Below, piece after piece: positions 46,484 to 57,467 of a DNA stretch of 60,059 bases. The DNA is from Nemertoderma westbladi (taxonomy: Eukaryota; Xenacoelomorpha; Nemertodermatida; Nemertodermatidae). The position numbers and the translations under genes were made by a program. The stretch covers positions 1 through 60,059 of the forward strand of contig JAUCBJ010002925.1 of NCBI GenBank assembly GCA_032718475.1. The letters run 5' to 3'. Position 1 is the stretch's first letter, and each line of letters begins with the position of its first letter. The notes below the pieces were generated by a model. The model was not told the DNA's origin, searched no databases, and was given only the letters and a program-made list of their open reading frames with translations.

Positions 46484-48672
46484 ATGACTGAGTTGATAGA
46501 AGATGATCTTGGTATCAGGGAGCGATATACCCTACCATTGCAAGCATTTGTTGATAGTTTAATACGCGGCGATGCTAGTCAACCCACTACGGAGGACGAT
46601 GGCCGTTATATCGAACCGACAATGTCAAAGGAACAGCTCACGCGTGAATTGGACTATAGAAAATTCACCGCTTGCTACGCATTGTAATGGTACGTATATG
46701 GACTTCTTAACTACTGGTCATCCTATCGATTTACACTATACGGACGATGTAGACACCGAAAGGGAAATGGTTCTATTTAAATATCATACCCAGTGGAGTC
46801 GGAATGATAAACTGAGAATCGAACACGAAAATTCTATTCGAAACCAACTCGAAAGAGAAGACGTTAAAGAGCCGGATAAACGCAGTGACTTCAACGACTA
46901 TTTGGAATTCTTGAGAGAAACATATATCAATGTAGCCAGTCAACAAAACCTGGAAACTCGATATCCTCAAGGTATACATCATGACCCTATGGTAGAACTC
47001 AAACGACTCTATTTCACTATGATGTATCTTACCGCAGATCGACCGCTACCTGTTGTGCCGGATAGCTTTGAACAGATGGAGGAATATTGTAAAACTGGAG
47101 AAAGATCACCCGCGTTTCCCCTACAAGACGTGCGTCTTTAGTATTATTGCGATGAATGCCCTAGACCCAACCAACAAACGGAAAGACATAAACATCCGCG
47201 GAGACGTTGCGCTAAACACAGTTTTACTCGCTATACTTACGGGAGTTTTGAGCGAAACTTGTTCGATGAATCACCTACGCTCGCTCGACTCAAACGATCC
47301 TTAAATAAACCGATGATCAGAGTTCCGGAATACTCGGTCAGACCTCCTCATTCCCTAGTGAGACCTCAGACTCTTGATCCTAATAGTATTACGGATCCTC
47401 CCGAACTGTACTCACTGTTCAAAGATCTAGTGTTACCCGAACAATTAATCGGTGGCACTCCGGTAGTGGGCTCTCTAGATATTCGCCCATCCTACCTAGC
47501 CAGATTGGGACGCGGATATTTAATATCGCCGTTTAACCCATATAATCGTCCTGGTTTAACCCCGATACAACCCGTCACCGAAGTCGAGGAGAGCATTGTA
47601 CGAAACGCGTTAGACGTTATTCGGGAAAAGATCGGAAAAGGAACTTATGATTGTTTAGATAAACATAAATTGCAGCAGCAAGTCCAAGCAGTAAAGGAAT
47701 TGGCCTTACCCCAGTTCGATCGAGAAATCCAGAACCTCGAAGAAGACATCGAACTTGAACGAACCTATTCTCTGCAAGAGTTTTTGGACAAACGCTTCCA
47801 ACGACAACCGGAGGAAAATCAGCTCGAGGAGAAGCACATCGAAATGGACGAGAGAGAAGAAGCAGCTTTAGCCCAACCAGAAGCTCAAATCCTTATGACT
47901 GATCTCTATTCCAAAACCATCATTCATCCCTTGATGGTTCCCCATTTCGGAGACAAACTCTTCGCCACGGTACAACCCCAACCGGTTGATATCAACCTAA
48001 GATCTAGAGATCTTATTGCTGACACTTCTATGTTACAACGTCCGCCAATCGAGGCCGCTCGTGTCGACGGTATACTCGTTGAACCTCCGGACAATCAAGC
48101 GGATCTTGTCCGTCATATGGTACACGAGGTCAACCTACGCGCTAGACCTTTGCCGAACTCATTTTATGGGATCAAAGACCATCCCTATTATGCCAATTTA
48201 ACTCAATATTATATGGTGAAACCGAAAGATCCTACACACAGTTTAAAGTTTCTATCATTGATGAATCCCGTGGTGACTTGTTCATAAACTCGCATCCAGA
48301 GCTGCAAGAAGTTCATAGACGACCCTATGGATATAGAGCCCGAGAACGCGAGTTGGAAAGAACCATCAAACCGAGGAAATTTCTCACTACTCACGGTCCG
48401 CCTACCACTCTCGTGCGAACGACCCGTCAGGGACCAGTAAGAGCTGCTGTCCTGAAACGCGCTCTAAAGGTTGTTCGACGTCGTTCCACTGAGGTTGATA
48501 TCGATCGACCGGCGGATACACCAACCGTAACCCTAAACCTTCCGACGCAATCGTATTGCACCCCTCACCCAGGAGTTATAGCCCTCCTAGTAAAGTGGCT
48601 CGCCCCAATGAGAAAAGGACTCTTGCTAGCTTCAAAAAACTTTGTAAACGCCGTTCACGTAAGAAGGACTAA
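46484..48672 (+). pseudogene. Pao-associated accessory protein 'ORF X', copy 2
   Basis: The fuller of two copies, about 725 residues, unrecognised. It runs from ATG 46484 to TAA 48672 with a frameshift near 46680, a TAG near 47142, and shifts near 48270 and 48550. In order: an acidic N-terminus (ELIEDDLGIRERY); a charged helical region; a Cys/His cluster (YYCDECPRP ... HKHPRRRC, about 47147-47215) that may bind zinc; an SDI-type middle (PPELYSLFKDLVLPE, PSYLARLGRGYLISPFNPYNRPG); a long charged helix (about 47690-47860, LEEDIELERTYSLQEFLDKRF); PYYANLTQYY; and a basic tail (KRRSRKKD). No signal peptide or membrane segment, so not an obvious envelope protein. It lies 3' of Pao pol and before a G-run, as the last ORF of the element. 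Confidence 0.7.
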
Positions 48673-49089
48673 TCGTTTAGAGTATTTTTATATTTTAGAA
48701 ACTGTGATTTTTTATATTTTATAGACTTAAATCCCATTTTCTTGTACATATACATTATAGAAACTGATAGAAACTGCACAAATTAAATTAGTTGCTGTAT
48801 AAATAAATGTAAAAGTGACATAAATTATGTTATAAATAAGTTAGCTTATATTTATGGTGTCGTTTGGAGCCATGATATAATAATATAGCGAGGCCCTACT
48901 GGTTATTAATAGCTATACCCCGCCTACCGGTAGGTAATGCAGTAGGCCTATCTGGCTGTCAGGCAAATTTCCACCTATTGTTTACGTGGTAACCACTGAC
49001 GCCGTAACTTTACAGCCCGCCGTTATTGGTTACTACAGATTGGTTACATTGGTTACTTAACATGCAAATGTTAAGTAGTATTGAGGACA

Positions 49090-49125
<36 letters not shown>

Positions 49126-49347
49126 GGACGCAAAACCCGCCTTGGCAAATTAATATCACGGGCATTATGCGATATAATTTAAACAAGTTACTAACTGTCG
49201 GCAGTACTCAACTGTGAGCCACCTGCAGGTACTTCAGAATGTGACTCTGAAGCAGTTAGTAACTACAGTTACCTCAGAAACTGCTTGTGTAGCATTTCCC
49301 CCATTCCCCCCGACTGTGGATATATTCCCCTGGCGCCATAATGTTGG
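48673..49347 (+). other. 3' region of the ORF X element with a 33-base G-run and LTR-like end
   Basis: Non-coding. A run of 33 G at 49090-49122 followed by AC and TGGACGC resembles the polypurine tract and LTR start seen at 34677-34686. About 200 bases later comes TGGCGCC (49331), a possible primer-binding-site word, and then the sequence is cut by LINE-C at 49348. LTR and primer-site readings are tentative. A run of 33 G is also prone to sequencing error in length. Confidence 0.4.
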
Positions 49348-49868
49348 TGGAACTGCACGATCTCCTCCTGCTTGCTGCCATCATCAATAATCGGTTCGAT
49401 TTTGAATGGCGTCCATTTGTCAAGTTTCATACGCCACCTGCTAACCGCCCAACCTGATCCAACAGACTTTTCGACCTCCCGCGGATAACCAAGGCTAGCT
49501 CGCGCCGGAACTTCTGGTTCCGCTCGCAGTGGCTGGCCAACAGACTTTCACCTTCCACAGATCTATTAAGTCCAGCAGGTGTCAAGCAGCGGCTCGCAGC
49601 GATCTACTGGGAGCATTTCGTGCACAGGTATAATGATGATAACCTGTGCACATGGCACCTGGCATGTTCCTGCAGCCTCTGTATTAACACATATAGCCAC
49701 TACTGAGCTGTCAATGATCATCCTTAATTGTATTGTATTACTATATTTTTCGTGCACATTTTTCGTTATTTATTCGTGCACTTACCCACTGTCTCTTAAT
49801 CTAGGGTGCACACCCTTCAGCACCCGGCTCGACCATGGAGCTGTAAATCCATTTATTATTATTATTAT
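49348..49868 (+). pseudogene. LINE-C 3' end (C-terminus, 3' UTR, (TTA)n tail)
   Basis: Starts exactly where the inverted piece at 13301 leaves off. It matches 54431-54960: RFDFEWRPFVKFHTPP-type C-terminus, then GTGCAC-rich 3' UTR and ATTATTATTA tail. It is followed by the duplicated target ACTAC (49869-49873). Confidence 0.92.
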
Positions 49869-50945
49869 ACTACGCTTTCCATGAGTTGGTTGCCAGAGAA
49901 GTAGATCTGGTATGACCTCGTCTTTACTTCGCCAGCAGTGCCCACTGAATCTTAATCTGCGTTCACGGAGGGTGGTTGATACAGGTGGTATTGTACCATA
50001 AAGCTCGGCGTTTGTCATGTGTTGTCTCCAGCTGATGTTTAGGGCTGCCCTTAGTAGTCTTGTGTAGCAACCATCAATTCGTTGTTCAAGTGATTTAGTC
50101 AGTGTCCAGGTCTCACCCCCGTATAAAAATACACTTTCCACTGTGGCTCGAAAGAACTTGGTCTTCAGGTGCCTGGAGAGATCTGATTTCCAGATGGTAT
50201 CCATTTTTGATAGAGCTACCCAAGCCTTTGCTTTCCTAACTTCTATGTCCTTTTTGCTACTCTCTATCCATGATCCAAGGTACTGGAAGTCATCGACCTT
50301 CCTTAGTTGATTATTATCAATGGTTGTCAAGTTTCCATCAACATTAAAGGTCATGAATTCGGTCTTGGTAGCATTTATATGCAATCCAACCTCCTTAGCA
50401 GCCCTCTCCACTTTATTTAGTAGAAGCTGTGCATCTGCTAGCGTATTAGAGAGCAGGGCGATGTCATCCGCAAAGTCGGTGTCTGTGACTGTAGTTGCCG
50501 GATATCTACTACTTCTGCGTTCTTGAAGTGTGAATCCCAGATCTTCACCCTTTGTGGCCGTCCTCATTGCGTAATCCAGCACAATTACAAATAGTAATGG
50601 TGCTATGTGTCACCTTGCAGTACGCCAGCCAGGATTGAGAAAAACTCAGTTTCACCATCTGGTGAGAGTACCTGCGCTTCTGTGTCACAATATAACAATC
50701 CAATGCCAGCAACAATTACTTCTGGTATTCCATAAGCTCTTAGGATTTCAAGCATTTTACCTCTATGGATGGAGTCGAATGCCTTCTTGAAGTCCACAAA
50801 AGTCATGACTGCGGGGAGATTCTTTGACTTAATTCCTTCAATCAGTCTCCGTAGTGCAAGTATCTGAGCTATTGTTGATCTACTTGGTCGAAATCCGTTT
50901 TGGCTCTTACGCAGTAGTTTCTCTATCTATAGGTTTTGCCTTAGG
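49869..50945 (-). pseudogene. LINE-B reverse transcriptase and C-terminus
   Basis: Minus strand. The RT part (TFVDFKKAFDSIHRG at about 50800, GVLQGDT, catalytic FADDIALLS at about 50465) is followed by the C-terminal domain (YLGSWIESS, GGETWTLT, RRLRFSGHCWR). Frame breaks lie near 50600. The 3' end of this copy is at 9107-9322, on the other side of the 40.5 kb insertion. The 5' part is truncated near 50945. Confidence 0.9.
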
Positions 50946-51214
50946 AGGGCAGAATTAACGAATCCATGATCTCAGGTAGAAGAAACATCCTCAGGAGCTT
51001 ATGCTTACTCGATCAGACATTTCCTGGTCAATTTTGGTCTTCTTGGATTTAACGAAAGACCAACACTTTTAGGAGATCTAATGAATTCAGGATCAACTAA
51101 AGTGTAGATCAGTTGGGTACTTGGCTGGATTTCCTATACTTCTGGAGCCGGTAGTGTTACTATCTTTTTAATATGATGGCCTAACGACATGCGTATAACT
51201 TTACCACACTTATA
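50946..51214 (-). pseudogene. decayed LINE-A-like fragment
   Basis: Short minus-strand matches to LINE-A around its FADD region (GATTTCCTATACTTCTGGAGCC; AAATCCAAGAAGACCAAAAT) at about 50990-51165. Strongly diverged. Confidence 0.6.
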
Positions 51215-51235
51215 TTATATTTCGTCAAACCCTCC

Positions 51236-54200
51236 CCCCATGGGCTTCCTCATCATCGTCTAACCTGCAAAAGAGATTAAACACACTGCGCAATAAACTC
51301 GCCAAACGGGTCTCTCCCAATCCTACACTATCCGCTAAAATAACTGCCAAAGAATCTGATCTCAACCTCCAACTACACCAGGAGCAGTCTGAATATGAAA
51401 AATTAACCTTCGAAAACTCTCGCTTCGATATGATTTTCAAGTATTTGAAATCAATAAGAAAAACCAACAACATCCCGCCAATTGTTAAGGGGGGGGGTAC
51501 ACCCCCCCTCAGGTCAAAATTTTCATTTTTTGTTTTTTTATTTCATCTAGAGTAGAATTTAATGCGGATTTCAAATCTGGAAACGGCTTAGCGAGATCTC
51601 TTTTACTTCTCGAGTAATGGCTGGTTATCCGTCTGTATGTCTGTCTGTCTGTCCATCGAAATATTAAAAAGGGCATAAAATAAGCAATCTGAAATGTTTA
51701 CTGGTAGGATTTTTCTTAATGTCGATGTCTGTTTTAATATTTGGAATTATCTAATCACTATGTCTGTATCTCAGTCTGTCTCTCAGTTTGTCTGTCTGTT
51801 TGTATGTCTGTCTGTCTGTCAACATGTCCGTCAAATTTTAATTAATATATATTTAATAGATATTTGTGAGTGTTGTATTACATATTGAACAGTTGTCTAA
51901 TGGACTAGTTGTCTACTAGTAATAACAAATGTGAACCATCATATAACAATAGCTAGTAATAATTATTCTGGGAAACAACCATAAACTTATTTTTTTTAAA
52001 TTCCGCAGGCTCTGAGAATAATTCACGTGCTGCGCGAAGTCTTCATGTGCAGCATGAACTTTTCATGTGCCGCATGAAGGCTTCTCATTCTGATCAAAAA
52101 GCTTTCCGAGGTGCTCAATTAATTAACGTGCTTTATGAAGAAATTAAGTTGTACGTGAAACCTTCACCTGCTGTGCAAATGTCTCACGTGCTGCGCGAAG
52201 GTTTCACGTACTGCGCAAAGCTTAATGTTCTGTGTAAAGGCTTATTATAAAATTATGTGGAAATTTTTATATAATTTTGAATGTTTCTTAAGGTTATCTC
52301 ATTATTCCATGACTATTTATTACTAAATGACGAAATAGTATGCGATCAAATCAATACGCCAAAATGTAATTTGTTCACGTGCTGCGCGAATTGGTTTTTG
52401 GCAAGCACTCTAAAATTATTTTAACAGGTTGTTAAAAGTGGGTAGGGGTTTTTTTGAACCAAATCCATTGAGAAATCACAAAATATGGATAGGGGATAAC
52501 CAATCGGAAAAGAAAAGGAGATACCAGTACTGAAAATAGCGGGAACATTTGAAATATATTGTTCTTAAACTTTAAATGCGTTTATCTCGGAATTGTATTT
52601 TTCACATTCAAAATACTACTACTCAGCCATTTCTTAACCAATTTTCGAAATTTTTTTTTTGTTTGATTTCTTTTCGGGTTTTGATCAAAAGTTATCGGTT
52701 AAAATTTTGAATTGTGCCATATTAATTTCTTGAAATTAGTTAATATCCATTAAGTAATAATTAATATTAGTTAATAATATTTAAAAAATATTTAAGACCT
52801 AAATAAAAAATGTAACCGATAAGTTTTGTGGAGCCGAGGATGCTGATTCAGAAAAACCAAGTTTCGAAAATTTTCGCCCAAAATTGTGAGACTAGTAGTG
52901 TTTTTAGTGAAATTAACAATTTCGGTGGTGGCCGCTAGAGGGCGACGCAAATTTGAAAAAAAAATTTTTGAACCCAATCTTTGGCCATATGTTAATCCCC
53001 CGAAAGGTATAAAATATACAAAATTACACATAAGCAGAATTTATAGCCATTTGCAAAAAAGGTCCATAGGGGGGTGTACCCCCCCCTTAAATGGGGCAAC
53101 GAAACTGCTTCCACCGAACCCGAAAAGGCGGACCTGTTTAACAGGTACTTCCAGTCCGTCTTCAACCCACCAAGCGAACCCACACACCTTGACCACTCAA
53201 GCTTCCCCGGTTGCGTAGACGACTACAATGTCTCCTGTGAGTCCATCTCTGAGGTTCTCGCGAAATTAAAGACCAACAAATCTCGCGGACTCGACGATAT
53301 TCCACCAGCTTTCCTCAAGTCTCTCGGGCCCGACATCGCCCCATCTTTGAACGTTCTTTTCAGCATCCTAAAAGCCACAAACATATTCCCGGACTTTTGG
53401 AAGTGCGCTCTACTCTCTCCCCTCCATAAAAAACTAAGTAAAATGTACACAGACAACCACAGACCAGTGTCCCTCCTCTGCATTATCTCCAAGGTCTTCG
53501 AATCCCTCGTGTTTCGTCCACTTTACCGGCATCTAGCCCCTCGCCTGCACTGCTCCCAGTACGGTTTTCTCCAACGAAAATCTACTACTGTACAACTGCT
53601 CCAATTCTTAGATGCAGTCTACAAAGGTACAGAAAGCAACTTAGAAACCATTGAGACAATCTATTTAGATTTTTCTAAGGCTTTCGATAAAGTGGATCAC
53701 AACATCACACTTCAAAAACTGTCGGACATTGGTGTTAGAGGAAATATGCTCCTAATTATTAAGTCCTACCTTTCGAATCGCCAACAGATGACGAGGATCG
53801 GAAACTCCACCTCCAGTCCGCTTCTGGTCGGCAGCGGCGTTCCTCAGGGTGCCCTGCTCGCCGTCCTCATCTTCCTCAACCACAACGACACTCCAACATG
53901 CATCGTACACTCAATCCCTTTTCTCTTCGCTGACGATATGAAGGCCCTTTCAATGGTTTCCGACCAAACTGCTCTCCAAGCGGACCTCGACCGTCTCTCC
54001 GACTGGGCCGTTAACAACGCCATGTCCTTCTCCAAGGACAAGTGCCGCCATCTCGTCTTCCACGGCAGCCCGCCCGACCGAACCGTCTCTGGGTTCACAA
54101 TCGCCCGAGCCACCTCCGAGAAGGACCTCGGACTAATTGTGTTGACCGACCTCTCCTGGTCGGCGCACATCTCCGAGCGGGTTGCCAAGGCGACGCGGGC

Positions 54201-54798
54201 CTTGTTCCAGCTGAAGCGCTGCACGTCGCCGCTTCTGCCGGAGTCCGCTCGCCTCGCCGCCTACAAAGGCCTCGTGGTACCGATTGCCGCCTACGCGTCC
54301 CAGTGCTGGTTTGCCAACCGCGGCGACATGAAACTCATCGAGCAGCTACAGCACCGGGCCACGCGCTGGGTGACGTCGTCTGACCACCCCTATAAAGACA
54401 GACTCCTCCAACTTAAACTTCTTCCCCTCAACCTTTACCTGGAACTGCACGATCTCCTCCTGCTTGCTGCCATCATCAATAATCGGTTCGATTTTGAATG
54501 GCGTCCATTCGTCAAGTTCCATACGCCACCTGCTAACCGCCCAACCAGATCCAACAGACTTTTCGACCTCCCGCGGATAACCAAGGCTAGCTCGCGCCGG
54601 AACTTCTGGTTCCGCTCGCAGTGGCTGGCCAACAGACTTTCACCATCTGCGGATCTATTAAGTCCAGCAGGTGTCAAGCAGCGGCTCGCAGCGATCTACT
54701 GGGAGCATTTCGTGCACAGGTATAATGATGATAACCTGTGCACATGGCACCTGGCATGTTCCTGCGGCCTCTGTATTAACACATATAGCCACTACTGA
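51236..54798 (+). pseudogene. LINE-C reverse transcriptase (Jockey/CR1-like)
   Basis: The N-terminal part (51236-51488) encodes a lysine-rich linker. After the MITE the frame is open 53091-54798: NRYFQSVFNPP, RGLDDIPPAFLKSL, HRPVSLLCIISKVFESL, TIYLDFSKAFDKVDH, GVPQGALLAV, catalytic FADDMKAL (about 53930). A C-terminal domain with DHPYKDRLLQLKLLPLNLYLELHDLL follows. No break is seen in this part. It makes DNA from LINE RNA at the nicked target. This copy lacks its endonuclease and is split. Clade placement is by motif only. Confidence 0.9.
51489..53086. mobile_element. TTAA-flanked MITE, family 2
   Basis: TTAA at 51485-51488 and 53087-53090. The empty site (ATTGTTAAATGGGG) is in the inverted LINE-C copy at about 14645-14660. 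Termini are GGGGGGGGGTACACCCCCC and its near-perfect inverse, each itself a G-run/C-run palindrome. The interior holds CTGT microsatellites, a CAYGTGC...GCGAA motif array (52024-52390) and one CCGCTAGAGGGCGAC (52935). No coding capacity. Different sequence from family 1, but the same design. Confidence 0.93.
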
Positions 54799-55859
54799 GC
54801 TATGCTGAGCCTAGCTGAGCTGAGGTGTATTGTATTACTATATTTTTCGTGCACATTTTTCGTTATTTATTCGTGCTACTGTCTCTTAATCTAGGGTTCA
54901 CACCCTTCAGCACCCGGCTCGACCGTGGAGCTGTAAATCCCTTTATTATTATTATTATTCTTATCTAATATATATAAATATCGATTGTCTGTCTGTCTGT
55001 GTGTTTGTCATCGGCTATACAATCGAACCCATCTCGATGAAATCTCGCTTGCTATAGCTCGTTAGAAAGGTCTCGCTCTAACTCGTTGCAACGTAATACT
55101 CAGAGTCGTCTGAAGTTCACCCGTCTGCCGCTAGAGGGCGATTTTCGTGATTTTCGGGCGAAATTTATCGAATTATTTCGGTTCTTCTATCGGTAATTAA
55201 TGATTTAGAGGGCTAACATTTATCCCACCTGGTATAAAATTAACATGGGTAGATTCGCCGTGTCCCATTCTCACAAAGTTTTTATTTTATTCGAGTGTTT
55301 AATATAAATATGTATGATTATTTATTGATTAAAAATCAAATAGTGTATAAATATGTCATATTCGCCAAGCAGGATCGAATTGGCCTATAGTTATTGAATA
55401 GGGAAGGATTGTTTTCTGTATCATAGCAACGTTAAGGTAATTATTGAACTCGCAGCTAGCTGGCTGGGCACAGATAAGGAGCAAGCAGGCTGGAGTGTTG
55501 ATTGGGGTGGGTTTGGGTTGTCTGTTGCGAATTGCTCAGAGTAATTCTGCTTTCTCAATCATTGGCTGCATGGAAGGAGAGGTTTATAACATTTTTGTTT
55601 TACTGTTATGAATATTAAAAGTAAAATAATTATTTCTGTAGGCCTATACTTACTGTATTATTATTTTATCTAATATTATACATCTAATCTCGATGAAATC
55701 TCGCTTACTATAGCTCGTTAGATAGGTCTCGCCCTAACTCGTTGCAACGTAATACTCAGAGCCGTCTGAAGTTCCACCGTCTGCTGCTAGAGGGCGAATT
55801 ATCCGATAGTGAAAACTTGATCTTATAGGGTTGTTTTTAATGCTTTTGAGCTGAAACGT

Positions 55860-57300
55860 GGTAGCTATATACTGCAGCATAGGCTGTATATTTCCGGAGT
55901 CACTGGGTTGTCTACAGTTCCCCAGTCTACCGTTAGAGGGCTAAATGTCTGAGAGTTAACATCTTCTCCAACTTTATTATTTACAATCCGTTTTGACTGA
56001 AACTTGGTAGGCATCTACTACAGCATAGGCTGAATCTTTACTGAGTCGCAGAGTCGTCTACAATTTCCCAGTCTACCGCTAGAGGGTGAAATGTCTGCAA
56101 GTTAACACCTTCTCCAACTTTGTTATTTATAATCCATTTAGACTGAACTTGGTAGGCATCTACTACAGCATAGGCTATATCTTTACTGAGTCGCGCAGAG
56201 TTGTCTACAGTACCCGCGTCTGCCGCTAGAGGGCGAAATGTATGAAAGTTAACATCTTCTCCAACTTTGTTATTTACAAACCTTTTAGACTGAAACTTGG
56301 TAGGCATCTACTATAGCATAGGCTATATCTTTGCGGAGTAGTAGAGTCGTCTACAGTTCCACAGTCAGCCGCAAGAGGGCGAATTGTCTGATAGTGAAAA
56401 CCTCATCCCATTTGGTTCTTTTTAATCCTTTTGAACTGAAACTTGGCAGGTATCTACTACATCCTAGGCTCTATCTGTACGGAGTTGCAGAGTCCTATAC
56501 ACTTCCCCAGTCTACCGCTAGAGGGTGAAATGTCTGAAAGTTACCATCTTCTCCAACTTTGTTATTTACAATCCTTTTAGACTGAAACTTTGTAGACATC
56601 TACTATAGCATAGGCTATATCTTTGTGGAGTAGTAGAGTCGTCTACAGTTCCACAGTCAGCCGCTAGAGGGGGAATTGTCTGATAGTGAAAACCTCATCC
56701 CATTTGGTTCTTTTTAATCATTTTGAGCTGAAACTTGGCAGGTATCTACTACATCATAGGCTGTATCTTTACGGAGTTGCAGAGTCCTATACACTTCCCC
56801 AGTCTACCGCTAGAGGGTGAAATGTCTGAAAGTTAACATCTTCTCCAACTTTGTTATTTACTAACGGTTTAGACTGAAACTTGGTAGGCATCTACTACAA
56901 CATAGGCTGTACCTTTACGGATTCGCAGAGTTGTATACAGTCCCCCCCATTTGACGCTAGAGGGCGAAATATCTGATAGTGAACACCTCATCCCATTTGG
57001 TTCTTTTTAATCCTATTGAGCTGGAACTTGGCAGGAATCTACTACAGCATATTCTGTATCTTTACGGAGTCCTAGAGTCGTCTACAGTTCTTCAGTTTAC
57101 CGCTAGAGGGTGAAATGTTTGAATATGAACATCTACACCAATTTTGTTATTTACAATCTGTTTAAGCTGAAACTTGAAAGGCAGGCATTTTACTTCACCA
57201 TAAACCCCATCTTTACCAAACTGCAGAGCCGTCTGCATTTCACCAGTCCGCAGGTAGAGGGTGGATCTGAAAGTGATCATTTTCTAGAAATTTTGTTATT
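55860..57300 (+). repeat. ~147 bp tandem repeat in Helitron copy 1 (about 10 units)
   Basis: Each unit contains a core like CCGCTAGAGGG(C/T)GAAAT, then TTCTCCAACTTTGTTATTTA or TCATCCCATTTGGTTCTTTT, then ACTGAAACTTGGTAGGCATC and CATAGGCT. Cores occur at about 55930, 56072, 56223, 56369, 56515, 56661, 56807, 56953, 57100 and 57252, spaced 143-152 bases. Two unit types alternate in part. Confidence 0.92.
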
Positions 57301-57429
57301 TACAATCTGCCTAAAGTTGAAACTTGACAGTTATCTCTTATGGGGGTGGTGTTTTATTTAATGATGGTGTCTGTTCCGTATGCAGTTCTCAAATCTCCCA
57401 CACATATTCATATATCATCTGCACGTGCA

Positions 57430-57467
57430 CTAGAAAGCTGTGGCCCGAAGGGCCACAGGCTTTCTAG
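57430..57467. other. Helitron 3' terminal hairpin, copy 1
   Basis: Arms CTAGAAAGC and TGTGGCCC pair with GGGCCACA and GCTTTCTAG around a GAAG loop. It is repeated exactly at 59637-59674. Confidence 0.95.

Larger units (their letters stand above)
51215..54960 (+). mobile_element. LINE-C, second copy (5'-truncated) with MITE insertion
   Basis: Starts at CGTCAAACCCTCC, the same base at which the inverted copy begins (14915). It runs through RT and 3' UTR to a (TTA)n tail at 54945-54960. A TTAA-type MITE (51489-53086) splits it near the N-terminal part of the RT. Confidence 0.9.
54964..57467 (+). mobile_element. Helitron-like element, copy 1
   Basis: Starts TCTAATATATATAAAT after an A. It ends with a ~19-pair hairpin (57430-57467) whose last bases are CTAG, immediately followed by copy 2. 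Starting TC and ending hairpin plus CTRR fit Helitrons or Helentron-type non-autonomous elements. It carries a 5' unique part (54964-55850) and ten ~147 bp tandem repeats. No Rep/helicase gene. Confidence 0.75.

Noticed and set aside
46484-48672. ORF X as a retroviral envelope gene
   Set aside because: Position fits, but no signal peptide, furin-like site or membrane segment is visible in the readable parts.
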